A DNA stretch of 23,808 nucleotides. It comes from Spirogloea muscicola (Eukaryota > Streptophyta > Zygnematophyceae > Spirogloeales > Spirogloeaceae). Positions 1 to 10,220 of the stretch are shown in pieces. Under the pieces are notes generated by a model that saw nothing but the letters and a program-made list of their open reading frames with translations, had not been told where the DNA came from and ran no database searches. The position numbers and the translations under genes were made by a program. The first letter of the stretch is position 1. Each line of letters opens with the position of its first letter. The stretch spans positions 330,738 to 354,545 of the forward strand of contig WELB01000046.1 of NCBI GenBank assembly GCA_009602725.1, read 5' to 3'.

Positions 1-3000
1 CCGCCGCCATGGCCGACGCCGCCGTAGCCGCCGGAGGAGCCGCGCGAGCCGCGCCGATCCCTGGACCGGCGCCCGACGAGATCGTCGTTCCCGTCCTGGA
101 CTCCATCGGTGCACCGGCACTCCATCTGATCTGGGTTGTCAATGCTTGACCGTTAATTGACTGCTTCATTTATGCTGATAACATGACCTGCGGCTGCGTC
201 TCCAGGCGTGCGGCTGCTCATGAAGATGGGATGGCGGCACGGGCGGGCCGTCGGGCCGGCGCACGTCTCCACCGGCGACAAGGCGCGGCGCGTGGCGCGG
301 CGGGCGATGCTGGCGCTGGCCAGGGCCGGGGCCTCCGATGGTGGTGGCGGCGCAGCGGCCGAGGCGACGGAGGCCGGAGGCAGGGAGGGGGGCGACAGAG
401 GAGAAGAGGAGGAGGTGGAGGAGGAGGAGGAGCTGCCGCCGGCGCCGCGGAGCACGCCAGCGTACGTCCTGCAGCCCAAGACGGACTTCCACGGCCTCGG
501 CTTCGACCCCTTCCGCGCCGCTCCGGAGTTCCGCGCCGCCAAGCGGGCCAAGGCCGGCGGCAGCGGCGGCGGCGGCGGCAGAGGAGGGCGCGGGAAAGTG
601 CGCATGGGCGGCGGCTTCGGCATTGGGGCGCTGGAGGAGGTCGGCGTCGAGGACGAGGACGTGTACGACGCGCAGGACGTGCCGGACTTCGAGATCGGTG
701 GGTCTGACGACGAGGATGAGGAGAAGGAGGGAAGGAGGACAGCCGCTAGCAGCGGCCGGCGGCGGACGGAGGAGGTGGGAGGAGCGGCAGCAAGCGCGTC
801 CTGTGCGCTGCCAGGATTCCGCATCGCGGCCGCGACTGCTGCCAATGACATCGAGCTGTGAGGCAACCCCACCTCCATTAGTCTCCGCTTTTCTTGAGCT
901 CAAATCTGAACTGCACATGCCTGGCCACTGAACCCACAACTTTGAGATCTATTGTCACTTCGTGAATGTGGCACTCCGGATTCCCACATGGAATGTATGT
1001 TATGCCCTACTTTAGATCATGGTGCTAGCAAGTTGATCATTATTTATTGTTATCAACCTATAAGAGTGTGAGGTTGACTAAATTTAACCCCTCTGTGGTT
1101 GCAAGACTGACATAATAAGTCATACACTCCTTCACATGTGTGCTGATGCAGTTACGTATGCAGCAAATGTTGTTAACAAAGCCTACTCTTGCTTTTCACT
1201 AGAGTGTTTTGTAGCTACGTTCCACTGCTGGCAGGAGCCGAGTTGGGAAACTTGAGCATTGTTCGGGATGATCATATGACATGAGCTGAATATTGACTTG
1301 TGTTTTACAACTTAACCTTGTTTTGTTGCCAGGTTCCCGCCGCCAGTGGTGCCGCAGTCATTCGTGCCAGTGCACACCTTCGCAGAACCGCTACGGCCAG
1401 CGACCGCAGCGCCGCCGCCGCCGGCCGCGGCGCCGGCCTCGCCGAGCCTGCTGTCTGCGGTGCAGGGCATGGCAGCCTTCATTGCACGCGGCGGGCGTGC
1501 TGCTGAGGCCCTCGCACGCGAGCGGCACGCCGGCGACCCGCTGTTCGCCTTCCTATCTGGCGGAGAGGGCGCGGACTACTACCGGCGGCGCGTGTGGGAG
1601 GCCCAGCAGGCGGCCGCGGCGACGGCAAGTAGTGGTAGCAGCAGCCTCGCTCAGCTGCTCGACAACGTCGGGGGCCAAGGCGAGGGTCGGGGCAGGCGGC
1701 ACCGGCTGGACGCGCAGGGCCGCGGCGAGATGCTGGGCGAGCGGCCGCTGAAGCACGAGCCGGCGGCCCCAGTGGCTCCGTCGGTGGTGCCAGTGGAGGA
1801 CATCGCGCGTGTGCAAGCGCAGCTGGCCAGCCAGTTCACACGCGGCCACACGCAGGTCCGCAGCCTGCCTGCTCTGCATGTTGAAGCACTCTGAGAGAGT
1901 AACAGCACTCTGTAACAGTATCATTACCTGCAACGGTTAATATTTCAGAAATCTAGAGCCATTTGTTATTATGTTTGACCCGTGAGACTTAAGCACGCGA
2001 GTCTCAAAGACAAAAACTGCATCAAACTCTTCTTCAGCAGTCTTGACCTCCAAGTTGGTGTTAACAGCTAACCATGTTATCTGAGCTGGGTGTGGCAGGA
2101 TATGGACGCAACGGCGGCATGCGTGCCATACGCAGGAGAGCCTGCGAAGCAGGCGCGGTATGAGGCGTTCGTGGCGGAACGAGAGAAGGGTAGCCTGGGA
2201 CAGCGCCAGGACGGCAGCGGCACCAGCGGCGAGGCCGCCGAGTTCGAGCGCACCTGGCGCATGCTGCGCGGCCCAGGGGCCGCAGAGACGCCGATGGCAG
2301 CCGCTCGCACCACAGATAGCACATCCTCTGAGCTCTCAGTCATGCTGGGCAGCCGCTTCGCCTCTGCGAGCGTCGAGGTTTCTGCGCCACTGGTGAGCGC
2401 TGCTCCCTGACGCCTGACAGACTCATCTCAAACCTCTCAACTTTCGGGCATCAGTTAGCGACCTCTGCGTGCTGATTCGTGGTTACTGAGCGGGTGAGCT
2501 TAGCAGCAGGTTGACTGATATCTGTAGTTGTGCTTGCCTTTTGGACTTGGTCACTTAGGCCGTCCATCACTCAGTACGCATTCTTTCTTACAAAGCGAAG
2601 GCGCTGACCCAGTGTAACTCACAATGAGTGAATGCTAGACACTAAGCTCGGGTTTTGGGCGCAGCCCACAGGGCTGGTCACGGCAGCCCAGGCGCAGGCG
2701 CTGTTGACAGCGCCGACTGCGAGCGGCATCGATGACTCATCAACATCAAAGAGCCATCCCTGGCGGGAGGAGGTGGCCTGGCGGCCAGCCTCCCTGCTCT
2801 GTCGGCGCTTCGGCATACCAGACCCGTATGCGGGAAAGGTACCACAGCTTTTGTTACCATTACTTGGCAATCAACATGGACTATTAAATCCAAGCACTGT
2901 AGTCCCTCCAGATTCAGTAATCAGTTTGTATTTCTTTTTGTTAGACCATGTTTCAATGTTCTTCTGGCAATCGTTTTAGTTATAGCAGCCTGCCAAAGGT

Positions 3001-4947
3001 CAAAGCTTATAGAGCCCGGAATATTTGCAAACCTTGGATTTCGCTGCCCATGGGGAAGTTGTAGATAAGAGCTTCTAAATGCGAATGTCATCATCTGTCT
3101 AACACCTAGGAAGCGCACAAGCTCACTGTGAGCCTTGTGACTTAGCATCATCGAAAACATGAGGACATGAGAGTCAGACTTGTGTATCTCTATAGTTCCC
3201 TTTGGAGAGGGTCCAGTGTATAAGAAAAAGTAGCCAACTTTGTGCTAGATTACTGAGCTCCCCAGCTTTTTGCTCAATGCCGCCTTTCAGGCCCCTCCAC
3301 CGGCAAAACCGAGGAGCCGCACAGAGTCTTTCACGCTCGGCTCAGGAGCAGCAGCCGTAGAGTCTCCCACCCTTTTGGGGGCTCTGGCTCTGCCGGCGCC
3401 TCCATCCTCGCCGCCTGTGCACGTTGTGGAGGAGCTGCAGAGAAGCAAGGACTCAGACGAGGCAGCGCCGCAGCCATTCGAGCCCCTGCCAGAGAAGCAA
3501 ATTGATCTCTACAAGGTAACCTTTTGCTATTTACTTCAGCACGCTCAAAGATCATCACAACTGTACTTATATCAATTGACCACGCAATAACCCCGCTTGA
3601 CTTAGAGTCAAGGATTGACCACGTAAAACCCCGCTTGACTTAGAGTCAAGGAATTGCCTTGTGCCACTTCGTCCTTCAATCTAGACCAGCTTACACGCTC
3701 ACTGGTAGATCCTGGGCGTCTCTGAGCATCTTATGTAACTTGTGCTAGTAATTCTAGCTGTGAGCAGCAGGGAGACATCATGAAATCAACACGCAGATTA
3801 TAGAAGAAGTAGCTTCTTCCTGCAACAAGCCGACAGTAGCCTTTACGTTTATTACATAATCACCATTCTTCTTGTGCTTCCTACAATTGGCAGGCAATCT
3901 TCTCAGACGACGAATCAGATGTGGATGAGGCCAAGGGCGGCTTAGCAGCAGTATCGTTGGCTGCTGCGACGGATGCGGGTCCCGCCGGCCCGGAGCAGAG
4001 CGAGGCCGCCGTGGCGAGCGCCGTGGCAGGCGCGGCTCTGAACAGGCTCGTGGCTGGGGACTTTTTGGAGTCCCTCGGCAAGGAGCTGGGCCTCGACGTC
4101 CCTACGCTGGAGGCCGCCGCTGCCACCGGCCCTGCCTCGTCGGCGGCGCAGCAGCTGGCAGCATCGCAGGCCAGGAGGGACAAGGAGAGGCGCAGGGCTG
4201 CGGAACCAAGCGTGCGGGACCTGGCGGAGGGGAAGGCTGCTGCTTTCTTCAGGCCAGCAGCTGCCGGTCCTGTGGTGGCCGGCCCGGCGACAGTGGTTGG
4301 TCGAGGCGGCCCTGTGCTTGCTCAAAGTAGGGAGCCAGCCTTTGGGGAACTTCAGGAGGAGCGCAGCAGCGCCGGGCTGCTTGGACTTGCGCAAGCGTCT
4401 GGCAGCGGGAGGGACACAGAGAAGGCTGTTGGTACAGGCGCTGGCAAGTCTGCTCCAAGCGGGAGCAAGAGCGGCAGTGGCAGCAGCAGCAGCAGCAGCA
4501 GCAGCCTCTCGGACAGCTCGGAGGTCGAGAGGGAGAAGCGGCGGAGGCGTCGGCAGGAGCGCAAGAGCCACAAGGAGCGGAAGGAGCGGCGGCATGGCAA
4601 GCGCAGGTCGCGCTCTGGCAGCAAGAAGTCCGCCAAGGTACTGGTCCAGGTCGTCATCTTTCGCCTTGCACAAAGTGCATGGCTGCAAAGCTGGTCACAA
4701 GACAAGCAATGCTTCCATCTTCCTCATGTATTGAAGGCAATGTGTAGATTGCAGATCTGAAAGCAAGCGCGCATAGTTCTAAACATATTGAGGCCTTGAA
4801 GGTCCCCTTTGACTTGGGTACTTTTGTGCTCTGTATCAGTTGGAGGAGGGGGCAAGCTCCAAGAAGGGCCGAGGCCATAAGGAGGAGAGACACCACAAGC
4901 GTCATCGGCGCCGTAGCCACAAGGAAGCACTTGTGGGTGCGACATGA
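1..4947 (+). CDS. TGH: TOUGH/GPATCH1-like G-patch protein, 5' partial, eight exons
   Basis: Exons read as <1-108, 206-857, 1333-1855, 2099-2392, 2665-2838, 3291-3515, 3894-4637 and 4840-4947 (TGA 4945-4947). All phases agree, giving at least 941 residues; Arabidopsis TGH is, from memory, about 930. Seen in order: the block IPGPAPDEIVVPVLDSIG, then a G-patch (VRLLMKMGWRHGRAVGP) split by the phase-1 intron; an acidic stretch; HGLGFDPF and GFGIGALEE; a SURP-like region in exon 3 (FIARGG, FAFL, YYRRRVWE); LGERPL; PYAGEPAKQARYEAF; LLCRRFGIPDPYAGK; IDLYK joined to AIFSDDESD; LNRLVAGDFLESLGKELGL; and a Ser run followed by a Lys/Arg/Ser-rich tail. These blocks and their order are those of plant TOUGH and animal GPATCH1. 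In plants TOUGH is a nuclear RNA-binding factor that helps DCL1 complexes process pri-miRNA, and it is linked to splicing. An in-frame ATG at 9-11 lies inside the first exon, but the family has a longer conserved N-terminus, so the true start is probably left of the window. Confidence 0.93.
3575..3652. repeat. Two-copy tandem repeat in an intron of the G-patch gene
   Basis: A unit of about 39 bases (ATTGACCACG...CCCCGCTTGAC TTAGAGTCAAGG) occurs at 3575-3613 and again from 3614, differing by one substitution and a one-base gap. CTTGACTTAGAGTCAAGG within each unit is nearly self-complementary, so each copy could form a small hairpin. It lies wholly inside the 3516-3893 intron. Confidence 0.8.
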
Positions 4948-5624
4948 TGTAGTTGACGCTCTGCGGTGCAATACTAAAGAGATTTGAGCAACATTCTTTG
5001 CTTGACCGAGGTTAAGAACAACTGCAAGGGTGTCATTGTCCTTCTAATCTCTATCTTGCTAACTGTTAATGGGAAGTGATGTTCCAGTTATCAGGTACGA
5101 GTGATGTACAAATTCTCCATTGAACCCATCAGAGCCTCGTGGAGACAGATGTGGAAATCTCCACCTCATTTGACTTAAGAACGTGATGTGGTGGCATGAC
5201 TATGTAGCACCTTGAGCTAGTACATGAGATTGACTATATCTGTTGGGACAATATTCATACTGCTCTAGCTGCTTCCGATTGCTTCTACTGCCCGTTTCAT
5301 TGCAATGCAAGGAAGTCCAAAGTTCACATTGAAAGAGCCGCCTGTGTGATGCTGCTGCCTCAAGTGGCACAATGCAAGCAACATCAAGTAGTGCATAATA
5401 GTCAAAGTAGGTATCAGGAGCGTGACTGCATACTGCCTTGCATAAAGTGTGTTGAGGGTTTGTGGGCAACGAGCAGCGACAAGCCCAGTGTCCCGCTTTT
5501 ATCGAGGTGTGCACAGTCCAGTTCGTAGTCCACTTCGAGTAACACAATGTCGAGGTCTGTCTTATACACCTCTATTCCGTCAAAGGCTTGCAATGCGGCG
5601 GATTAAGAGTATGATTAAGTTGCT

Positions 5625-5745
5625 CCATAGGGGTCCGAGGGCTGTGAGAGGCCAGCCCGACAAGAACCGACAAGGTCTGAAGGGGCCGGAAACCGCTAAG
5701 ACACACAGCTTCCTAAGTACCACAAAGGATGGTCACTTAGTATAT
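5625..5745 (+). repeat. Dispersed repeat, copy A (partner at 10105-10220)
   Basis: GGTCCGAGGGCTGTGAGA, followed by GCCAGCCC and then CACAGCTTCCTAAGTACCAC with GGTCACTT, is matched at about 10113-10218 in the same order and orientation (GGCCGAGGGCTGTGAGA, GCCAGCCCC, CACAGCTATCCCAAGTACC, GGTCACTT). The spacers differ in length and sequence, as expected for diverged copies of one small mobile or repeat family. Confidence 0.6.
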
Positions 5746-5929
5746 CCTAGCAAACAGCCAAAATTCGAACGCCAGCCATTTGAGAGGCCTCGTTTCAGAT
5801 CACAGACAGCAGAACGACAAGGTAGAATTGAGGGTCCGGAGTATGAAGAGCAGAGGGCTAGGAACTAGGCCGCCCATGTCGGCGTCCCTCGCCTTTCGGC
5901 AGTCACGAGGAGGCACAAGAACCATAAAT

Positions 5930-6030
5930 AAGAGAAGGCGCGTGGTGCGCATGATGTTATAGGGAGGCCAATGTAAGCCAATACAGTGTTCAGGCAAAAG
6001 CTAGTGGAATGAACCATAAAGCGATGTATG
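5930..6030 (+). repeat. Dispersed repeat, copy A (partner at 19405-19495)
   Basis: A segment running GGTGCGCATGA, GGCCAAT, TAAGCCAA, TCAGGCAA and TAAAGCG recurs in the same order and orientation at about 19419-19490. The copies differ by substitutions and small gaps. A possible LINE-type protein remnant follows immediately in this copy, so the repeat may be part of that element. Confidence 0.55.
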
Positions 6031-6143
6031 CTGACCATCCAAGGGAGGATGAGTTCTTCCCCCTTGCCATCGACGTCCACAGGGCGTTCGGTGCTCGGTG
6101 GCTCGAGCTTCTGCACCAGATCTCGCGCATCGCTAAGTTCCGT
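6009..6143 (+). pseudogene. Possible remnant of a LINE-type reverse transcriptase C-terminus
   Basis: One plus-strand frame reads HPREDEFFPLAIDVHRAFG and continues to LLHQISRIAKF. As I recall, the C-terminal tail of plant and algal LINE ORF2 proteins has this shape: a hydrophobic FxPLAxDxxG block, then a helix ending in an Ile-Ala-rich stretch. Only about 45 residues fit. No polymerase or endonuclease domain is visible next to it and the frame then loses any pattern. Recognition is from a short motif, so this is tentative. Confidence 0.3.
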
Positions 6144-6582
6144 TGTTACCACGGGGAGCAGGCCGATTTCAGGCCATTAAATTCACGCCATCTGCAGGGT
6201 CAGCAAGAGGAGCTGCCCGGCTTCGACGCTGCCGGGTCGCTTGCCCCTGTATTCCGAATGCGGCTGTGTGTCGCCTTCCAATGGTCCCTGGCTCAAGCGT
6301 GCACTTGTGGGAGGTCGCGCTATTGCTGCTGCTTCTGGATTCCGTCGGCGTGCCTCTTTTCCAGCTGCAACTTACTCGGACTCGTCATGCCATACAGTGT
6401 CGATTGCTAGGGAATGTCGATAGGGCAGATTTTAAAGAATTCAGGTGACACGTCAGAGAACACGTGGTTGGCAACGTCCGCGTTATGAAGGAAAACGCAA
6501 AAGCGAGAAACGAAAGTATATTGTTACATAGAATCAGCACGATAGAATAATCTGAATATCTGGAGCTTGTGATGGATGTATC

Positions 6583-7303
6583 ACTGTTACGCACCTTCGC
6601 ATTTCAGGGGGCGTAATTAATCGGGAGGATCGTCTTATGCTGCTGGGTCGATATTTCACAGAAGCGGCAGCTGACGTTTATCGCAGTCGAAAAGACACTG
6701 TTTTAAAGATGACCAAGCCTATTCCCAGCGATGCATCAGAACAATAAAGAGCTCTAGGTCCTCAATTGATAGAGGATACAGTAGAGGAGATGTTATCTAG
6801 ACTCGTCATTTTCCCGTAAACACAGCTATGTAGAAGTAAGCATTAATGAGGTTCAATCGTACACCAGTTGAATCCATAACTGCTTGTTCTTTAAAACCTC
6901 ATTGAGCAATCAGAGACCAAATTCAGTAAGAAAGAATTAGCTGTCCAGTTTCTGAGGGTTGTGGCAGGCAGATCTATGGACCAGATACAAACTTTACTGT
7001 TGGTGCGCCGTGGATAACTTCAGAAAGATGATCATGACTTAGAAGATAGATATATACCAGGTCTTAATCGATAAGGAGAATGATGACTTTACGCTTCTCC
7101 CAGTGGAGGAACGTTTTGCAGGCATTGGAGTTCAAATGGCAAAATCTTCGAACAAACTGCCGGGAGGTAATGCCAGGACTCATATCGCCACACCCGTGTC
7201 TCCACCTCTTGTCAAGTCATCTTCTTTCCAGAACCCTGCTATTCCACAGTGTCTTCATTGCAGGAAGCGGGGACATGTCAAAGAGAATTGCAGGAGCTGG
7301 CAA
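6583..7303 (+). pseudogene. Retrotransposon gag fragment, left arm of inverted duplication
   Basis: This stretch is a decayed plus-strand copy of the gag region that reads on the minus strand at 7466-8170; long runs match almost base for base. It has in-frame stops and small gaps, so no long protein survives. Its 3' part keeps an open frame containing a retroviral-type zinc knuckle at 7250-7291 (CLHCRKRGHVKENC, spacing CX2CX4HX4C), an RNA-binding motif typical of LTR-retrotransposon gag. The gag start seen in the right arm is missing here, and no protease, reverse transcriptase or integrase follows. Confidence 0.8.
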
Positions 7304-7465
7304 TATGAATCCTGGCATTACCTCCCGGCAATTTGTTCGAAGATTTTGCCATTTGAACTCCGATGCCTGCAAAACGTTCCTCCACTGTGAGAAGCGTAAA
7401 GTCATCATTCTCCTTATCGATTAAGACCTGGTATACATCTTCTAAGTCATGATCATCTTCCAGCT
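7304..7465 (-). repeat. Central inverted segment of the gag duplication
   Basis: From about 7304 to 7465 the sequence is the reverse complement of roughly 7025-7190, followed by a junction into the right arm. The same part of the gag sequence (around the GATAAGGAGAATGATGACTT block) therefore occurs three times between 7025 and 7720, once forward and twice inverted. This looks like a rearrangement during or after insertion rather than a simple element end. Confidence 0.7.
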
Positions 7466-8414
7466 CCTGCAATTCTCTTTAATATGTCCCCGCTTCCCGC
7501 AATGAAGACACTGTGGAATAGCAGGGTTCTGGAAAGAAGATGACTTGACAAGAGGTGGAGACACGGGTGTGGCGATATGAATCCTGGCATTACCTCCCGG
7601 CAGTTTGTTCGAAGAATTTTTGCCATAGGAACTTCGAAGCCTGCAAAACGTTCCTCCACTGTGAGAAGCGTAAAGTCATCATTCTCCTTATCGATTTGGA
7701 CTTCGTGTACATCTTCTAAGTCTTGATCATCTTTCTGATATTGTCCACGGCGCATGAACAGTAAAGTCTGTATCTGATCCATAGATCTGCCTGCCACAAC
7801 CCTCAGAAACTGGACAGCTGATTCTTCCTCACTGACTTTGGTCTCTGATTGCTCAATGAGGTTCTTAAACCTGTAATAACAAGCAGTTATGGATTCATCT
7901 GGTGTACGATTGAACCTCATTAAACGCTTGCTTGTACATAGCTGTGTTTACGGGAAAATGAAGAGCCAGTCTAGATAACATCTCCTCTACTGTATCCTCT
8001 AGTGAGGACCTGGAGCTCTTTGTTGTTCTGATGCATCGTTGGGAATAGGCTGGTCATCTTTAAATCACTTTCTTTTTGTCTGCAATAAACGTCAGCTGCC
8101 GCTTCTGTAAAAGACCGAGCCAGCAGCATAGGGCGATCCTCCCGATTAATTACACCCCCTGAAATGCAAAGGTACGTAATCTCCGCATCACAGTGAACCT
8201 TAACCTTTTGTAGAGAGTGACCACCGGGCGTACCTTGAAATGTCGGCCTGTTCCCATTCGACATTGTGGTACGGCGGGGCTTGCTAAGACGAACTTCGAT
8301 GTCGTCTGCAATAGGACCAACCACAGCAGCAATGTCGGGAGAATCAATTGCAGGGTCAACAATGTCGGAAGATTCAATCACAGACTCAACAGTTCTGCCT
8401 GATCTCAAGTCCAT
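7466..8414 (-). pseudogene. LTR-retrotransposon gag pseudogene, right arm
   Basis: Reading leftward from an ATG at 8412-8414, the protein starts MDLRSGRTVES, an N-terminus of the LRSG type common in plant gag polyproteins, and runs to a stop near 7971. After a frame change, a second open stretch (7920 leftward) carries a capsid-like segment (YYRFKNLIEQSE, VQFLRVVAGRSMDQIQTLL). A two-base insertion near 7610, relative to the left arm, again shifts the frame. The zinc knuckle CLHCGKRGHIKENC therefore lies in another frame, at about 7470-7515. No pol domains are present. It is not functional as it stands. Superfamily (Ty3 or Ty1) cannot be decided from gag alone. Confidence 0.75.
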
Positions 8415-8609
8415 GCACTGATATAACTCGCTTGATATCACAGCCACACTATAAGACAAGAGAGTTCTACTCGGTCCAGTAAACGAGTGGGTGAAAGACA
8501 GCAAGCAATCAAAAGTAATACATGAACCAGAATCGATATCAATTAAAACCACAGAGGGTCTTGTGCACCGTAACCAATCGTCTCAGTGGCAGGTAACCAA
8601 AGGTATCAA

Positions 8610-8684
8610 GTGCCAGTAACAATGTTCGCCCTATTCGGGACTTAGTGCCAGTATCTCTACTCGCCCTATTCGGGGTTTGCTTAG
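8610..8684. repeat. Two-copy 35-base tandem repeat upstream of the gag pseudogene
   Basis: GTGCCAGTA, about ten variable bases, then CGCCCTATTCGGG occurs at 8610-8644 and again at 8645-8680. It lies upstream of the minus-strand gag start, where a retrotransposon LTR or leader would be expected. I could not find a matching second LTR or a clear tRNA primer-binding site. Confidence 0.65.
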
Positions 8685-8699
8685 TACTTGCAAAGATGC

Positions 8700-9660
8700 A
8701 CACAATGCAACTTCCGTAGATGATACAGTCAACAATGCAGACAAAACGATCTCTGAGACAATGTTCAGAGCGTCAGGTTGAGCCAAACAAGCGTGTCTTG
8801 CCAATGCACCGGTTCACGTACTGGTTGACGGAGTTCTCCGGTAGAAGGCTCCTCAAGTAGCAGATCCAGACCTTCACGCCTACCCGTGCCTTCTTGGCAC
8901 GGCCAACGCGCGCTCGATGGCCGCTGAGCTTTCAGCGGTGGCGGCGGCGACAGCAGCAGCTACGGCGACAGGAGCGACGGCAACAGCGGCGGCGGCGGCG
9001 GGCGAATCGGCTCAGGGAAGGAGACTGGACCGAGTTGAACTGGTCGGTCCCCAGCCCTCCGCTCGCTTATGCCCGGTCGGAAGCCATGGTTGCATGCTTT
9101 AGAATGCGGTTGTCGTCGAGTCTGCAGCGCTCTCAGGCACTCGCGATCCACCAGCGTGCTGGTCGTGCATTAGCCCAGGTTAATGGCTTCCGTGGGGGTG
9201 GTTTGGCTCCTCAGTATAGCTTGTCAGATATGCATGTGCTCACTCGGGGATATTAGTGTCCCCCTTAGCCAGCTCATTTCCTAGTTAAAATGACATTTGT
9301 AAGGCTAGAATTGGCCTCCCTTCAATTTCATGCACACCGTGCGCCTTCTCTCGGTCAGAAAGAACGGCATTGCTTTTGGTGCAGGCTCTTTGGCTCCTCA
9401 CCTCCACCCTTGATCCCAAGGCCAGTGTAGCCTGGGACAGCTATTTTCTCACCTGGCTTGTCCAGCCCCTCTTCTCCATGGGCGAGCCCCTTCTTCATTC
9501 CCTCACCCTTTCACGTTTACCCGCCGCTAGCCTGAGACCGCTATTTCTGCCCTGCACCTCCATCACTTGATCCCAAGGCCAGTGTAGCCTGGGATAGCTA
9601 TTAACTGCTTAGCGATGTAGGCCCCTCCGTCATTTGGCCCCTTCGCACCTTTGTCAATTT
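8700..9660. other. Spacer with short repeats, no supported gene
   Basis: A GC-rich patch at 8890-9060 with GGC/CAG-type runs gives Arg- or Ala-rich translations that look like low complexity. A minus-strand stretch (about 8773-8931) reads KLSGHRARVGRAKKARVGVK and continues through VWICYLRSLLPENSVNQYV to FGST and a stop. It looks protein-like but is only about 50 residues and I do not recognise it. The phrase GATCCCAAGGCCAGTGTAGC is present at 9412 and 9569, marking a local duplication. Confidence 0.5.
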
Positions 9661-9780
9661 TTATCGGGCTGGCATTTCACAGCCCTTGCCCCCATTGGGA
9701 GAAGTGGCACTCCCAATGGGAGAGCCACTTCTTCCTCATTTCCGCACCCTTTCACCTTTACCCGCCGCTAGCCTGACCTG
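9410..9780. repeat. Interleaved direct duplication
   Basis: Two blocks are each present twice. TGATCCCAAGGCCAGTGTAG with CCTGGGA(C/T)AGCTATT is at about 9411-9446 and 9568-9603. A block ending in TTTACCCGCCGCTAGCCTGA is at about 9476-9537 and 9712-9776. The spacing differs (about 157 and 240 bases), so this is a diverged or rearranged duplication rather than a clean tandem array. Confidence 0.7.
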
Positions 9781-10220
9781 TAACCCGCCTTCGCTTTTCT
9801 TAGTATAGAACTCCAGTTCATGTAGCCCTGTTTGATTTGAACTAGACTCGGCCTGAAGCATGTATTGGCTTGAATTGGCCTCCATTTCATTTTATGTGCT
9901 CCGCGCGCCTCCTCTTCGCTCGTCAGGGTTGCTCATCGCCATCGAAGCGGGACTTACCTGCGCACCTACCTGACTAGTGCTGAGCTGGAGGTGACGTGTT
10001 TTTAAATCCTTTAGACTGATAGGTGACGTGCCTCAGATGTCCACGTGTGCAGCCACCTCACATGCATTGTCAGATCGACATCAGTAAGCCACCGACGGGA
10101 TATCTCATGATAGGGCCGAGGGCTGTGAGAAGTGGCTCTAATGGGGCAAGGGCTGTGAAAAGCCAGCCCCAAAAAGCCAGCCCCCACAGCTATCCCAAGT
10201 ACCACAGACGGTCACTTGAC
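9664..10220. repeat. Inverted-repeat pair, MITE-like
   Basis: The block at about 9664-9740 (GGGCTGG, then TTTCACAGCCCTTGCCCC, then GAGCCACTTCT) is the reverse complement of about 10125-10175 (AGAAGTGGCTC, GGGGCAAGGGCTGTGAAA, CCAGCCC), with small gaps. The arms enclose some 380 bases without a gene. The left arm also contains its own small palindrome, CTCCCAATGGGAG. This is the architecture of a small non-autonomous inverted-repeat element, and its right arm is shared with the repeat at 5625-5745. I did not find a clean target-site duplication. Confidence 0.6.

Larger units (their letters stand above)
4948..6580. other. Gene-poor spacer downstream of the G-patch gene
   Basis: I see no convincing intact gene. 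The longest open stretch (5449-5868, plus) has no recognisable motif and no coding-type base bias. The spacer holds two dispersed repeats also found elsewhere in the window (about 5625-5745 and 5930-6030) and a possible non-LTR retrotransposon remnant at about 6009-6140. The 3'UTR of the G-patch gene must lie in its first part, but no clear polyadenylation signal stands out. Confidence 0.6.

Noticed and set aside
3942-4688. Long minus-strand frames opposite the last large G-patch-gene exon
   Set aside because: They are antisense shadows of a GC-rich exon whose plus-strand reading carries the conserved TOUGH blocks.
5449-5868. A 139-residue plus-strand frame
   Set aside because: It is basic with no motif, overlaps a dispersed repeat, and shows no splice or composition evidence of a gene.
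8490-8552. LIDIDSGS resembling an aspartic-protease active site
   Set aside because: It lies upstream of gag, not after it, lacks the usual DSG/DTG spacing and flanks, and precedes the likely ATG at 8414.
8894-9256. Arg/Gln-rich 120-residue frame
   Set aside because: It is low complexity from GGC/CAG runs, has no recognisable domain, and sits in repeat-rich spacer.
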